This document shows, one piece after another, positions 1 through 8,519 of a stretch of 64,000 nucleotides of DNA; position 1 is the first letter of the stretch, and every line of letters begins with the position of its first letter. Source of the DNA: Arenibacter sp. F26102 (GTDB taxonomy: Bacteria; Bacteroidota; Bacteroidia; Flavobacteriales; Flavobacteriaceae). A model generated the notes under the pieces. That model was not told where the DNA came from, did no database searches, and saw nothing but the letters and a program-made list of their open reading frames with translations. The position numbers were made by a program, and so were the translations under genes. Location: contig NZ_JALKBC010000005.1 of assembly GCF_023015865.1 (NCBI RefSeq), positions 372,001 through 436,000 of the forward strand, given 5' to 3'.

Positions 1-270
1 GCGGTAATAAAAAATCATGTAAAAATTTATCAAGGGGTAACCTTGGGAGCTTTGTATGTAGCCAAAAAACTGCAAAAAACCAAAAGGCACCCAACGATCG
101 AGAACAATGTCACCATTTATGCCAATGCCACTATCCTTGGAGGAGAAACGGTAATTGGAGAAAATTCCGTTATTGGAGGAAATGCCTGGATAACAGAATC
201 TGTACCCGCCAATTCAACAGTTTATCATTCTCCAATTATTAAAATAAAAACCTTACCGCATGTCTCATAG
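1..270 (+). CDS. cysE: Serine O-acetyltransferase, C-terminal part (partial gene)
   Basis: The frame is open from the first base of the window, so this is the last 89 codons of a gene that starts upstream; the TTG at 43 is internal, not a start. The protein shows left-handed beta-helix hexapeptide repeats ([10 protein letters not shown], then [16 protein letters not shown]), as in the C-terminal half of CysE/EpsC-type serine acetyltransferases, which make O-acetylserine from serine and acetyl-CoA in the cytoplasm. Its stop overlaps the start of cysM by 11 bases, so the two enzymes that act in sequence in cysteine synthesis are translationally coupled. The family call rests on the helix and the partner gene; the N-terminal domain is not visible. 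Confidence 0.8.
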   Translation, partial: AVIKNHVKIYQGVTLGALYVAKKLQKTKRHPTIENNVTIYANATILGGETVIGENSVIGGNAWITESVPANSTVYHSPIIKIKTLPHVS

Positions 271-1144
271 TATTTTGGATATTATAGGGAACACTCCCTT
301 GGTAATATCAAAAGTGATTAATACAAACCCCAATGTTAAACTGCTTTTTAAACTAGAGGGTAATAATCCAGGTGGAAGTGTAAAAGATCGAGCTGCATTT
401 AATATGATAAAGGGCGGATTGGAAAGAGGCGATTTTGATACCAACTCCAGGTTAATAGAAGCTACTAGTGGTAATACCGGAATCGCTTTAGCTATGATTG
501 CCGGAATCTACGGATTGGATATTGAATTGGTAATGCCCGAAAATTCCACCAAGGAAAGAGTACAGACTATGAGGGCGTACGGTGCCAAAGTAACCCTTAC
601 ACCTGCCGATGTGGGTATTGAAGGCGCTAGGGATTATGCGGAGCTAAAGGTGAAGGAAGAAGGTTTTGTAATGATCAATCAGTTTTCCAATGATGATAAT
701 TGGAGGGCACATTATAAAGGTACCGGCCCGGAAATTTGGAGGGATACCAATGGGGAAATCACTCATTTTGTATCTTCAATGGGAACCACAGGAACAATAA
801 TGGGGACATCCACTTATTTGAAGGAAAAGAATGCCAAGATTCAAATCGTTGGGGTGCAACCTACCGATGAAGCCAAAATTCCGGGCATACGTAAATGGCC
901 GGTAGAATATCTACCCAAAATTTTTGATCCTAAGAAAGTGGACACTGTTATGGAAGTTTCAGAACAGGAAGCTAGGGACATGGCCAAGCGATTGGCGAAG
1001 GAAGAAGGTATTTTTGCAGGTATGAGTAGTGGTGGAGCTACCGCTGCCGCAGTGAAACTTGCCCAAAGTTTGGACAAAGGGGTCATTGTTTCCATTGTTT
1101 GCGACCGAGGTGACCGTTATCTTTCCTCTGATTTGTTCGATTGA
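260..1144 (+). CDS. cysM: Cysteine synthase B (O-acetylserine sulfhydrylase)
   Basis: PLP-dependent enzyme that converts O-acetylserine and sulfide (or thiosulfate) into cysteine. The 294-residue length is typical for CysM. The PLP lysine is K42 in the motif GGSVKDRA, the substrate loop [10 protein letters not shown] follows near residue 70, and the phosphate-binding segment [11 protein letters not shown] lies near residue 255. The ATG lies inside the last codons of the upstream serine acetyltransferase gene, which indicates coupled translation. The short length and the N-terminal sequence (DIIGNTPLV) favour CysM over CysK, but substrate preference cannot be read from the sequence alone. Confidence 0.93.
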   Translation: MSHSILDIIGNTPLVISKVINTNPNVKLLFKLEGNNPGGSVKDRAAFNMIKGGLERGDFDTNSRLIEATSGNTGIALAMIAGIYGLDIELVMPENSTKERVQTMRAYGAKVTLTPADVGIEGARDYAELKVKEEGFVMINQFSNDDNWRAHYKGTGPEIWRDTNGEITHFVSSMGTTGTIMGTSTYLKEKNAKIQIVGVQPTDEAKIPGIRKWPVEYLPKIFDPKKVDTVMEVSEQEARDMAKRLAKEEGIFAGMSSGGATAAAVKLAQSLDKGVIVSIVCDRGDRYLSSDLFD

Positions 1145-1166
1145 TTAAAGGCAATTTGTCTCGGGA

Positions 1167-2261
1167 CTATAGCCACCGCTTGTTTTTAAAATAAAATAGC
1201 ATACCTATAAAGATTACTATCATAAGACCCCAAACATAGAAATAGCCATTGGGATACTTCAATTCGGGGATATGTTCAAAGTTCATTCCGTATACGCCAA
1301 CAATAAAGGTAAGAGGAATAAAGATAGAGGCCATTATAGTTAGTACTTTCATCACCTCGTTCATTTTATTGCTCATGTTGCTCATATACATTTCCATTAG
1401 GCTCATAGACATTTCCCGGAATATATTGAGGCTTTCATTAATTTCTGTACAATGATCCATGGTATCTCTGAGAAATATTTTGGTGTCATCGCTAATCAAC
1501 ACATGATCTGTATCAATTAGTTTACTTATCAGCTCTTTTACAGGATAAATATAACGTCTAATCCTAAGTATTTCCTTCTTTAAGTCCTGTATGGCATGGG
1601 CAGTATTAGGGCTGGGGTTGTCGTATATCTCCTCCTCTAGGTAGTCTATTTTTTGATTCACATTCTCCAGAACTACAAAATAATTGTCTATTACAGCATC
1701 CAGGAGTGCAAAAAATAGGTAATCGGCATTTTTGGTTCTAATTCTCCCGGTTTTCTGCTTTGCCCTTTCTCGAACACTATTAAAAACGTCTTCTTGCAAT
1801 TCTTGAAATACGAGAACCGTATTTTCCATTAATACCATGGCCAAGTGTTCTGTTACTAATTCACTATTTTCATTTACATAAAGCATTTTGAAGGAACCAA
1901 AAATGTAATGGTCGTATTCATCTACTTTTGGACGTTGATGGGTATTAACAACGTCTTCCGTGGTTAATGGGTTAAGAGAAAGTGAATTTCCCAAATTTTC
2001 AATGAATTTCTCATCGCTTATGCCAATAATATTGATCCAAGAAGTGGAAAGTGATACTTTATGGTCTATAATTTTATTCAAGTTGGAAGGCTGGTACACA
2101 TCAATGGTAGATATCTTAATGTCATCCTTATTGTATTCCATTATGTTCACAATACTCTTTACACCTCCCCTATTCCCCAAATAAGTGACCGTCCCGGGAG
2201 ATTTACCTGTCTTAATATGTCTTATGGATTGCCTTTTATGTGCTGGTTTCTTTTTGGCCAT
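1167..2261 (-). CDS. corA: CorA family magnesium/cobalt transporter
   Basis: Inner-membrane Mg2+/Co2+ channel. The 364-residue protein has a long charged cytoplasmic N-terminal domain, a stretch rich in helices, and two C-terminal membrane segments (about residues 303-325 and 337-357). The signature YGMN motif sits between them (VYGMNFEHIPEL), which is the selectivity loop of the family. The C-terminus ends with basic residues (YFKNKRWL), as is usual in CorA. It is convergent with cysM (22 bases between the stop codons) and is the last gene before a 136-base gap to the truA-like gene. Metal preference is not determined by the sequence. Confidence 0.93.
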   Translation of the reverse strand: MAKKKPAHKRQSIRHIKTGKSPGTVTYLGNRGGVKSIVNIMEYNKDDIKISTIDVYQPSNLNKIIDHKVSLSTSWINIIGISDEKFIENLGNSLSLNPLTTEDVVNTHQRPKVDEYDHYIFGSFKMLYVNENSELVTEHLAMVLMENTVLVFQELQEDVFNSVRERAKQKTGRIRTKNADYLFFALLDAVIDNYFVVLENVNQKIDYLEEEIYDNPSPNTAHAIQDLKKEILRIRRYIYPVKELISKLIDTDHVLISDDTKIFLRDTMDHCTEINESLNIFREMSMSLMEMYMSNMSNKMNEVMKVLTIMASIFIPLTFIVGVYGMNFEHIPELKYPNGYFYVWGLMIVIFIGMLFYFKNKRWL

Positions 2262-2397
2262 GGGTTGGAATCTTAATTTAATATTCTAATTGCAATTTAT
2301 TCTAAGCACTAATTTATGAAATCCAGCCCTCGAAATACGGACTCGTCATTATTTTAAAGAATATTTTGACAATTCCCTGCTGATTTTTAAGTAAGAT

Positions 2398-3183
2398 CTA
2401 TTTAAATTTTAGGTCCTTCAGCAATAAACCCGAACCCGGGGCAACAAAGGTCAGGACAGTAGTATTTTCCTTTTTTAAGGACTCTTTAATATCCATAGCC
2501 GTAAGTTCGCCCTTTCCTACTTGGATCAAAGCACCCATTATCATCCTAATCTGATATCTCATAAAGCCGGCCCCAGTGATATGCAGGGCATAACTAATTT
2601 CTGGAAAAAAATTGGCCTCCAAAATATTGTTTCTCTTAATCTCACAAGATTCTATGGTCCTAAGCACTTTTGTATTTGGTTGGAGTCGGGCCGTGTAGGA
2701 TGAAAAATCGTGGGTCCCTACAAATAGTTGGGCACAGTCCGTCATTAAATCCACATTGAGCTCATCTATAATATTTGCCAAAAAGGGAGCACAAAAAGGG
2801 TGGTTTTTTTGTCCAAAGGAGAAAAGATATACGTATTCCTTCAGCTTACTTTCCTTAATGATATTGAAGTTTTCAGTAACCTGGTCTATACTAGTTATTC
2901 GAATATCCGGTGGCAGGTTTATATTAAAGTCATGCATAAATTCCTTAAGGTCATTTAGCGGTTCCTTATCCAAAAATAATTCAAAGGCTGTGTTTAAAGC
3001 AGATACTTTGGCGTCTGTCCTACCAGCTCCCAGAATTTTAAATTTAGCATTGGGCAAAACAAATTTTAGGGTCTTTACCAGCATACCCTCAACAGTTTTT
3101 TGATTAGGTTGCTTTTGCCAGCCACTAAACCGGAAACCCAAAAATTGTACATGAATTAAGTAGTAAAAACGAGGTGTTTGCAT
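2398..3183 (-). CDS. Divergent TruA-type tRNA pseudouridine synthase
   Basis: 261-residue member of the TruA pseudouridine synthase family, which isomerises uridines in the tRNA anticodon stem-loop. The catalytic aspartate is D57 in GRTDAKVSAL. In ordinary TruA this motif reads GRTDxGVHA, so the Gly and His after the catalytic Asp are replaced here by Lys and Ser. The N-terminal segment (LGFRFSGWQKQPNQKTVEG) and the C-terminal segment (GAGFMRYQIRMIMGAL) keep the family pattern. I therefore read it as a second, divergent TruA-like protein rather than the housekeeping TruA. Target tRNA positions are unknown. The gene stands alone on the minus strand. Confidence 0.8.
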   Translation of the reverse strand: MQTPRFYYLIHVQFLGFRFSGWQKQPNQKTVEGMLVKTLKFVLPNAKFKILGAGRTDAKVSALNTAFELFLDKEPLNDLKEFMHDFNINLPPDIRITSIDQVTENFNIIKESKLKEYVYLFSFGQKNHPFCAPFLANIIDELNVDLMTDCAQLFVGTHDFSSYTARLQPNTKVLRTIESCEIKRNNILEANFFPEISYALHITGAGFMRYQIRMIMGALIQVGKGELTAMDIKESLKKENTTVLTFVAPGSGLLLKDLKFK

Positions 3184-3302
3184 CCAGTTTTAATTAGTAA
3201 GAAATCAAATCAGGTCTAATACGCTAAAAATCAACGTGTGGCCAAATTGGATTTATTTTTTTGTAATTTGTTGGTAACAATAATAACCTAAACCAATATA
3301 AA

Positions 3303-3794
3303 ATGAATGATAAATCTACGGTAAAACCACCAATGTAATTTTTGGTAGTTAGCGTAATTGCCCTTTTTGTGAATTTTATTTGGGGTTTCTGCCTTTCAAC
3401 TTCAACAGCTTTATCTTTTTTTTCTCAACAATACTTTTTAAGAGAAGGGGACTACGGCCATGATATTGCCTATACTTATGGTAATCTTCGGGATGTTGCC
3501 GGTAATTTACGTCAATTTTGTAGCCAAGAGGAAATGGTTATCCCAATCTGCAATAGTAAGGAGCATTTAATTAGGGTGCATTCTCATTGCCCCCACCTTA
3601 ATATCTCAGATTTTGCTTGGTGCAAATGCCTGTTCATAAAACAGGGCAGCATTAATTTCATCGAAACTTTTTGGCACTTCCTCCATGCTCCGTTTTTTCC
3701 AACTAAAATTTATATCGATTCAACGATATTTTACATGTCATGTAGGAATTTAATTGTAATTATGTTGAAAATTGTCCTGGATCTTAAAACTTAA
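3303..3794 (+). pseudogene. Probable decayed small membrane-protein gene
   Basis: From the ATG at 3303 the frame reads MNDKSTVKPPM, then hits a TAA at 3336-3338, then continues in the same frame with FLVVSVIALFVNF. Near 3378 a one-base shift moves the sense to another frame (FGVSAFQLQQLYL). A further hydrophobic stretch appears in yet another place (AMILPILMVIFGMLPVI followed by KRKW). Joined together these resemble small four-helix membrane proteins common in Flavobacteriaceae, which begin with a KPPxWFxxVSVIALxWN-like segment; that family recollection is from memory. A 150-codon open frame from the TTG at 3342 also exists, but its later part looks like noise. I infer a gene broken by a stop and several frameshifts. 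Confidence 0.45.
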
Positions 3795-3796
3795 TT

Positions 3797-4279
3797 ATGG
3801 GAAACCCAATCAAAACGACCATACCAAAACTGAATATTATTTTGTCTGTATTGGTTATAGCATGTCTACTATGCCTTAGTTTCTACAGTATGTACGGCGG
3901 TACCTTTATATTTAATAGAATTGAGAACTATATTTTCCCCTTTGTTACCATAATACACTTTCTTTTTATGTATGTCCTATGGTTTAAAATAACCGAAAAT
4001 GAATATCCGGATATGATCATGAAGAATATTGAGTATATCATGTATGGTATTTTATTGGTCTATTTATATGAAATTTCCGAAACCGTTTTAGTACTCGCTT
4101 CCCAAAATGAATTTCAAAACCATGTTATTCCAAGTTCCTTTATGCCTATGGGCATTTTAATAATTTCTTTGCAATCATTATTGGTTTTGCTTACCATTTG
4201 GTCCTTTGTTATAAGAAAGCAAAGGGTGGGCAAATATGATTTTGATTATTTGAATAATCATATAGATGCATGGGAGTAA
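3797..4279 (+). CDS. Hypothetical four-helix membrane protein
   Basis: 160-residue protein of unknown function. It has four hydrophobic segments, at about residues 13-33, 43-62, 78-98 and 112-137, joined by short loops, and a charged C-terminal tail ending in IDAWE. No catalytic motif is visible. The ATG follows a decayed membrane-protein gene on the same strand and the gene is convergent with the ATPase gene at 4289, with only 9 bases between the stops. Codon use looks like that of the neighbours. It is probably an intact inner-membrane protein; I do not recognise the family. Confidence 0.6.
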   Translation: MGNPIKTTIPKLNIILSVLVIACLLCLSFYSMYGGTFIFNRIENYIFPFVTIIHFLFMYVLWFKITENEYPDMIMKNIEYIMYGILLVYLYEISETVLVLASQNEFQNHVIPSSFMPMGILIISLQSLLVLLTIWSFVIRKQRVGKYDFDYLNNHIDAWE

Positions 4280-4288
4280 AATTATATT

Positions 4289-5758
4289 TTATAGCCCTCT
4301 AATAAAACTACCGTAAACGTCTTTTATTTGATATCCCGCAGTATAACGCTGTTTGCTCAATTTTTTGTGGGCTACCATTCCCCACAAGAGTAATTCTTTT
4401 AGGAAATAGGAGTCTTCCTTTTTAATTTCGGGCTGATATTCTTTAATAAGTTGTTGCAGTGGAGCTATGCTATCCAGCTTTTCCATATATTCTTTGTCCG
4501 GGGCTTCGTCCAATAAATCGAAACCTTCCCCATCAAAAAACCAACTTACCAACTCGTCATAGGGACCTTCGGCATCTTTGCGTTCCAATTTATCTATCTT
4601 GGGAAAATAGTTGGTAAATAGCGATTTAACGGCATCTTCTATCAGTATTTCTGCAACACTTCCAGATCCTTCCTGTTCGCCTTCATAAACCAGTTCTATT
4701 TTTCCAATTATGGAAGGAATAACCCCCATAAAGTCGCTTAGCCTTACCATGGTCGATTTTTGACCGTTCTTCAGCACCCTCCGTTCGGCCGTACTCATTA
4801 GGTTTTCATAGGAAGTGATGCTCATCCTTGCACTTATACCACTTTTGGAATCTACATATTCACTTTCCCTGGCTTCCCTGCTTATTTGTTCCAATAGATC
4901 TTTTGCCATATCCGGGACATAAACAACCTCGCTTTGACGTTGATCTAATTTTGATTCCTGTTCTGTAATTTTACGTGCGGTTTCTATGTCCTCCGGATAG
5001 TGGGTTAAAATTTGAGATCCGATCCTATCTTTTAATGGGGTTACTATACTGCCCCTATTGGTATAGTCCTCAGGGTTTGCGGTAAATACAAATTGAAGGT
5101 CCAATGGTAATCTAAGTTTAAATCCCCTTATTTGTATGTCACCTTCCTGTAAAATATTAAAAAGGGAAACCTGTATTCTAGCTTGTAAATCAGGTAATTC
5201 ATTGATTACAAAAATACAACGATTTGCCCTGGGTATCATTCCAAAATGGATAACCCTGTCATCTGCATAGGACAATTTAAGGTTAGCGGCCTTTATGGGG
5301 TCTACGTCACCTATTAAATCGGCTACCGTAACATCTGGAGTAGCCAGTTTTTCATAGAACCTGTCACTTCTATGTAACCACGAGATGGGAGTTAAATCTC
5401 CGTGTTCCTTAATGGTTTCTATGGCAAACCTGGAAATGGGACTTAAAGGGTCGTCATTTATTTCCGAACCGGAAATGATGGGAATATATTCATCCAGCAA
5501 ATTCACCATAAGCCTGGCCAGCCGAGTCTTTGCCTGTCCCCTTAACCCTAAAAGGTTTATATTATGCCTGGACAAAATGGCTCTTTCAAGTTCAGGGACC
5601 ACAGAATTCTCATAACCCCAAACACCTGGAAAGGTAATTTCATTGGATTTTATTTTTTCTATAAGATTTGCCCTTAATTCATCCTTTATCTTTTTGGTTT
5701 TGTATCCTGCCTTTTTAAGTTCCCCTAGATTGGTAATTTCCTTGTAATTCAATTTCAT
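4289..5758 (-). CDS. MoxR/ChlI-type AAA+ ATPase
   Basis: 489-residue AAA+ ATPase of the magnesium-chelatase-subunit-I/MoxR type. The Walker A motif is GLRGQAKTR (residues 71-79) and the Walker B region is IFVINELPDL (about residues 183-193), followed by a sensor-like segment FVFTANPEDYTN. Such ATPases act as chaperone-like motors, usually with a partner that has a von Willebrand factor A domain. The upstream gene in the same orientation (5846-6988) is exactly such a partner, 87 bases away. No chlorophyll or cobalamin genes are nearby, so a real chelatase role is unlikely. The client of the pair is unknown. Confidence 0.85.
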   Translation of the reverse strand: MKLNYKEITNLGELKKAGYKTKKIKDELRANLIEKIKSNEITFPGVWGYENSVVPELERAILSRHNINLLGLRGQAKTRLARLMVNLLDEYIPIISGSEINDDPLSPISRFAIETIKEHGDLTPISWLHRSDRFYEKLATPDVTVADLIGDVDPIKAANLKLSYADDRVIHFGMIPRANRCIFVINELPDLQARIQVSLFNILQEGDIQIRGFKLRLPLDLQFVFTANPEDYTNRGSIVTPLKDRIGSQILTHYPEDIETARKITEQESKLDQRQSEVVYVPDMAKDLLEQISREARESEYVDSKSGISARMSITSYENLMSTAERRVLKNGQKSTMVRLSDFMGVIPSIIGKIELVYEGEQEGSGSVAEILIEDAVKSLFTNYFPKIDKLERKDAEGPYDELVSWFFDGEGFDLLDEAPDKEYMEKLDSIAPLQQLIKEYQPEIKKEDSYFLKELLLWGMVAHKKLSKQRYTAGYQIKDVYGSFIRGL

Positions 5759-5845
5759 CTGTGATATTTATTTTAGTTAACCGACCAAATTTGGCCAGTG
5801 GGCACGGTGTCTAAACAACTTTTGCTAAATTTTTAATTTAGCTGT

Positions 5846-6988
5846 TTATCCTTTTAATCTTTTTCTTCTGTTTTGTTCGTAGTCCTCAAAAATCATTTCG
5901 CCCAATCCCTTTAGGCCCGTAAAGAATGCCTTCCCTTTATTCGCCTCTGTAAAATGTCTTACGAATTGGGTTAAATAGGGGTCCTTGGCAATCATAAAGG
6001 TGGTTATGGGAATATGTAACTTTCTAGCCAGTCTGGCCATGTTATAACATTTTTCAACAATGTAATCATCCAGACCAACACTATTTTTGTAATAAGTGCC
6101 ATCTGGCAATCTAATACAACTAGGTTTTCCATCGGTAATCATAAAGATCTGCTTATTGGTATTTCGCTTTCTGCGGAGCATATCCATGGCCAACTGTAGT
6201 CCTGCCACTGTATTGGTATGATAGGGTCCCACTTTTAAGTAGGGCAAGTCTTTAATAGGAATGGGCCATGCGTCATTTCCAAAGACCAAGATTTCCAAAG
6301 TATCTTTTGGATATCTTGTTGTAATGAGCTCGGCCAAAGCCATAGCAACCTTTTTTGCTGGGGTAATTCGGTCTTCGCCATAAAGTATCATACTATGGCT
6401 TATATCGATCATAAGTACGGTACTCATCTGAGCTTTGAATTGGGTGTCCTCTACCACCAAATCCTCTTCGCTTAAATGAAAATTCCCAATACCATGGTTA
6501 ATTTGGGCATTCTTTAAACTTTCAGTCATGGAAATCCGCTCTAGACTGTCGCCAAATCTATATTCCCTGAATTCACCGGTATGTTCATCTCCCCTACCTG
6601 ATAAACCGGTTTTATGATTGCCTGCACCACTACGTTTGATTTTTCCAAAAATTTGGTTCAGGGCCGCTTGTCTTATAATTCGTTCCATTTTGGCGGTGAT
6701 GGACAAATCCGCTTTTTGGTCCCCAGAGCCGGTGCCATCCCCATCTTTAGGTTCTTCCCTAAGATAGCCTTTTGCCTTGAGGTCTTCTATAAAATCATCT
6801 ATGGTATAATTCTCATCTGTAAGTTGGTACTCCTTGTCCAATTCCCTTAACCAATCCAAGGCTTCATCCACATCTCCAGAAGTATGTGTAATTAGTTCCT
6901 TGAAAATATCAAAAAGTTTTTCGAAAGGAGTTTGATCGGGGGCTTCATAATTGGTAAATCGAAACCCTTTTCTTTTATTTACAGCCAT
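5846..6988 (-). CDS. VWA-domain partner protein of the MoxR/ChlI-type ATPase
   Basis: 380-residue protein with a C-terminal von Willebrand factor A domain. The metal-ion-dependent adhesion site is visible as DISHSM at about residue 194, with a later ITDGKPS segment providing further ligand positions. The N-terminal half is charged and lacks a signal peptide or membrane segment, so it should be cytoplasmic. It lies directly upstream of the AAA+ ATPase gene at 4289-5758 on the same strand and the two are presumably co-transcribed. This arrangement is the common MoxR-VWA module, whose members help assemble or activate metal-dependent or multi-subunit targets. The target here cannot be inferred from neighbours. 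Confidence 0.82.
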   Translation of the reverse strand: MAVNKRKGFRFTNYEAPDQTPFEKLFDIFKELITHTSGDVDEALDWLRELDKEYQLTDENYTIDDFIEDLKAKGYLREEPKDGDGTGSGDQKADLSITAKMERIIRQAALNQIFGKIKRSGAGNHKTGLSGRGDEHTGEFREYRFGDSLERISMTESLKNAQINHGIGNFHLSEEDLVVEDTQFKAQMSTVLMIDISHSMILYGEDRITPAKKVAMALAELITTRYPKDTLEILVFGNDAWPIPIKDLPYLKVGPYHTNTVAGLQLAMDMLRRKRNTNKQIFMITDGKPSCIRLPDGTYYKNSVGLDDYIVEKCYNMARLARKLHIPITTFMIAKDPYLTQFVRHFTEANKGKAFFTGLKGLGEMIFEDYEQNRRKRLKG

Positions 6989-7065
6989 ACTATAAAATTA
7001 ATTAATTTGGTCTAGACCATTTCCTTTTTAAAGAAAACTTAACGGTTTACATATATTAGTATCGT

Positions 7066-7881
7066 TTGGATCATAAAAACCTTTCATATTATCGGTCATT
7101 TTTTCAAACTCCGCCACTCTGGAACGGTAATTTGGATGGTTTGGAGCAATTTAGGTTTCCAAAAATTGATTTTGGAAATCTGGAAACAAAGGTGATTCCC
7201 TCCAATTTGAGGTTTGGCCATAAAATAGAACACATTTTTCAGCAACTGATCCAACATTCCCAAGACTATAAGCTTATAGCTCACAATATCCCAATTAGGA
7301 AGAATAAAGTGAGTATGGGTGAAATAGATTTTTTAGTTCAAAATGTTGATGATGAGATGTATACTCATGTTGAGCTAACGTACAAGTTTTATGTATTACG
7401 CCAGGATACAACTATTGTTCAACACCAATTAATAGGCCCCAACCAACGCGATTCCTTTTATGCCAAGAAAGAAAAGATCTTTAATCATCAAATTCCCCTG
7501 CTAAATACACCAGAGGCCATTTCTGTATTGAAGGAATTAAATATAGACATTTCTGAACTGCGGCATCAGGTTTGCTTTAAATGCCAATTGTTTATTCCTT
7601 ATGAAGTAGAGAAAATGGATTTGGCTCCATTTAATTCCGAATGTATCGCCGGTAGGTGGATTACCTTGCGAAAATTTAGATCGAGTAATTTCTTAAAATT
7701 AAAGTATTATCTGCCAACCAAGTCGGAATGGCTTCTAGAACCCTCTTATGAAGTGGCATGGCTAACTTATAATGAAGTACTAGGTTTTATTTCAAATAGA
7801 CTGGAAGATGGGAATTCCCCAATGCTGTGGGTCAAAATCGAAGAATCAAAAATTGAAAAACTGTTTATAGTTTGGTGGTAA
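7066..7881 (+). CDS. DUF1853 family protein
   Basis: 271-residue cytoplasmic protein. The central segment GEIDFLV (about residues 86-92) followed by THVELTYKFYV is the pattern I associate with DUF1853; the spaced acidic residues and the later Lys resemble a PD-(D/E)XK nuclease-like core, which is an inference only. The start is TTG at 7066; an in-frame TAG at 7057-7059 rules out anything further upstream, and the next ATG would remove more than 80 residues. The gene is divergent from the VWA gene. Function is unknown. Confidence 0.7.
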   Translation: MDHKNLSYYRSFFQTPPLWNGNLDGLEQFRFPKIDFGNLETKVIPSNLRFGHKIEHIFQQLIQHSQDYKLIAHNIPIRKNKVSMGEIDFLVQNVDDEMYTHVELTYKFYVLRQDTTIVQHQLIGPNQRDSFYAKKEKIFNHQIPLLNTPEAISVLKELNIDISELRHQVCFKCQLFIPYEVEKMDLAPFNSECIAGRWITLRKFRSSNFLKLKYYLPTKSEWLLEPSYEVAWLTYNEVLGFISNRLEDGNSPMLWVKIEESKIEKLFIVWW

Positions 7882-8009
7882 TCCCATTTTAATCTGACGG
7901 ATTGGATGTTCGTTGGATTGCTGTGCAAAAATCATAGTATTGATCACGGCCAGCAATATTGTAAGAACTGGTTCGTTTTCTTTAGATAAAACTTGAAATC
8001 CCCATTCTT

Positions 8010-8399
8010 ATGAAAAAAGTTTTCCTATTATTCTTTTCATTAACCGTTTTTTCCTTTGCTTCTGCCAAGGACGATTGTGAATTAATCTATTCAACAGCTT
8101 CTTATGCCTTAAATCACGCTAAGAGTGCATTAAAGGCAAATAACTATGAGCATCAGAAGTATTATTCAGGCAAGGCCTTGGAGTCTTATGATAAACTTTT
8201 TAAGTTATTGGAAGGCAGTCAATGTGAAGGACTCACCGAAAATGTTCAGGATATTATCGCTGATGCTGAAAAAGCAGCAGATCCTGCTGATTGGGATCGA
8301 GGACGCTATTACAGTAAAAAAGTGTTCAACAGCACTCAGGATCTAATAACCAAATTGGACAGTCGGACCGAGGTAGCGGGAGTAGAAATTGCTCCTTAA
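8010..8399 (+). CDS. Small exported protein of unknown function
   Basis: 129-residue protein with a clear signal peptide (MKKVFLLFFSLTVFSFASA, cleavage near residue 19). The mature part is helical and contains two Cys residues (KDDCEL and SQCEG), regular Ala-rich and Tyr-rich stretches, and no enzyme motif. It is expected in the periplasm. It is followed by a strong inverted repeat that separates it from the convergent GH109-like gene. I do not recognise a named family; the regular spacing of YYSGKA and YYSKKV suggests an internal duplication of a helical hairpin. Confidence 0.7.
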   Translation: MKKVFLLFFSLTVFSFASAKDDCELIYSTASYALNHAKSALKANNYEHQKYYSGKALESYDKLFKLLEGSQCEGLTENVQDIIADAEKAADPADWDRGRYYSKKVFNSTQDLITKLDSRTEVAGVEIAP

Positions 8400-8435
8400 G
8401 ATTTTTTTAAATCATTTGCCTCCTGCCTAAAATTA

Positions 8436-8495
8436 AAAAAGTCATTGTTTTAGACACAACTTGAGATCAAGTTTCACTATATACAATGACTTTTT
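8436..8495. terminator. Bidirectional terminator with nested palindrome
   Basis: Arms AAAAAGTCATTGT (8436-8448) and ACAATGACTTTTT (8483-8495) are perfect complements with A and T runs at the outer ends, so the hairpin can end transcription from both convergent genes. Inside the loop is a second hairpin, AACTTGA/TCAAGTT with a 2-base loop (8458-8473). Confidence 0.8.
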
Positions 8496-8519
8496 ATTTG
8501 TTTATATGATCATATGCCA

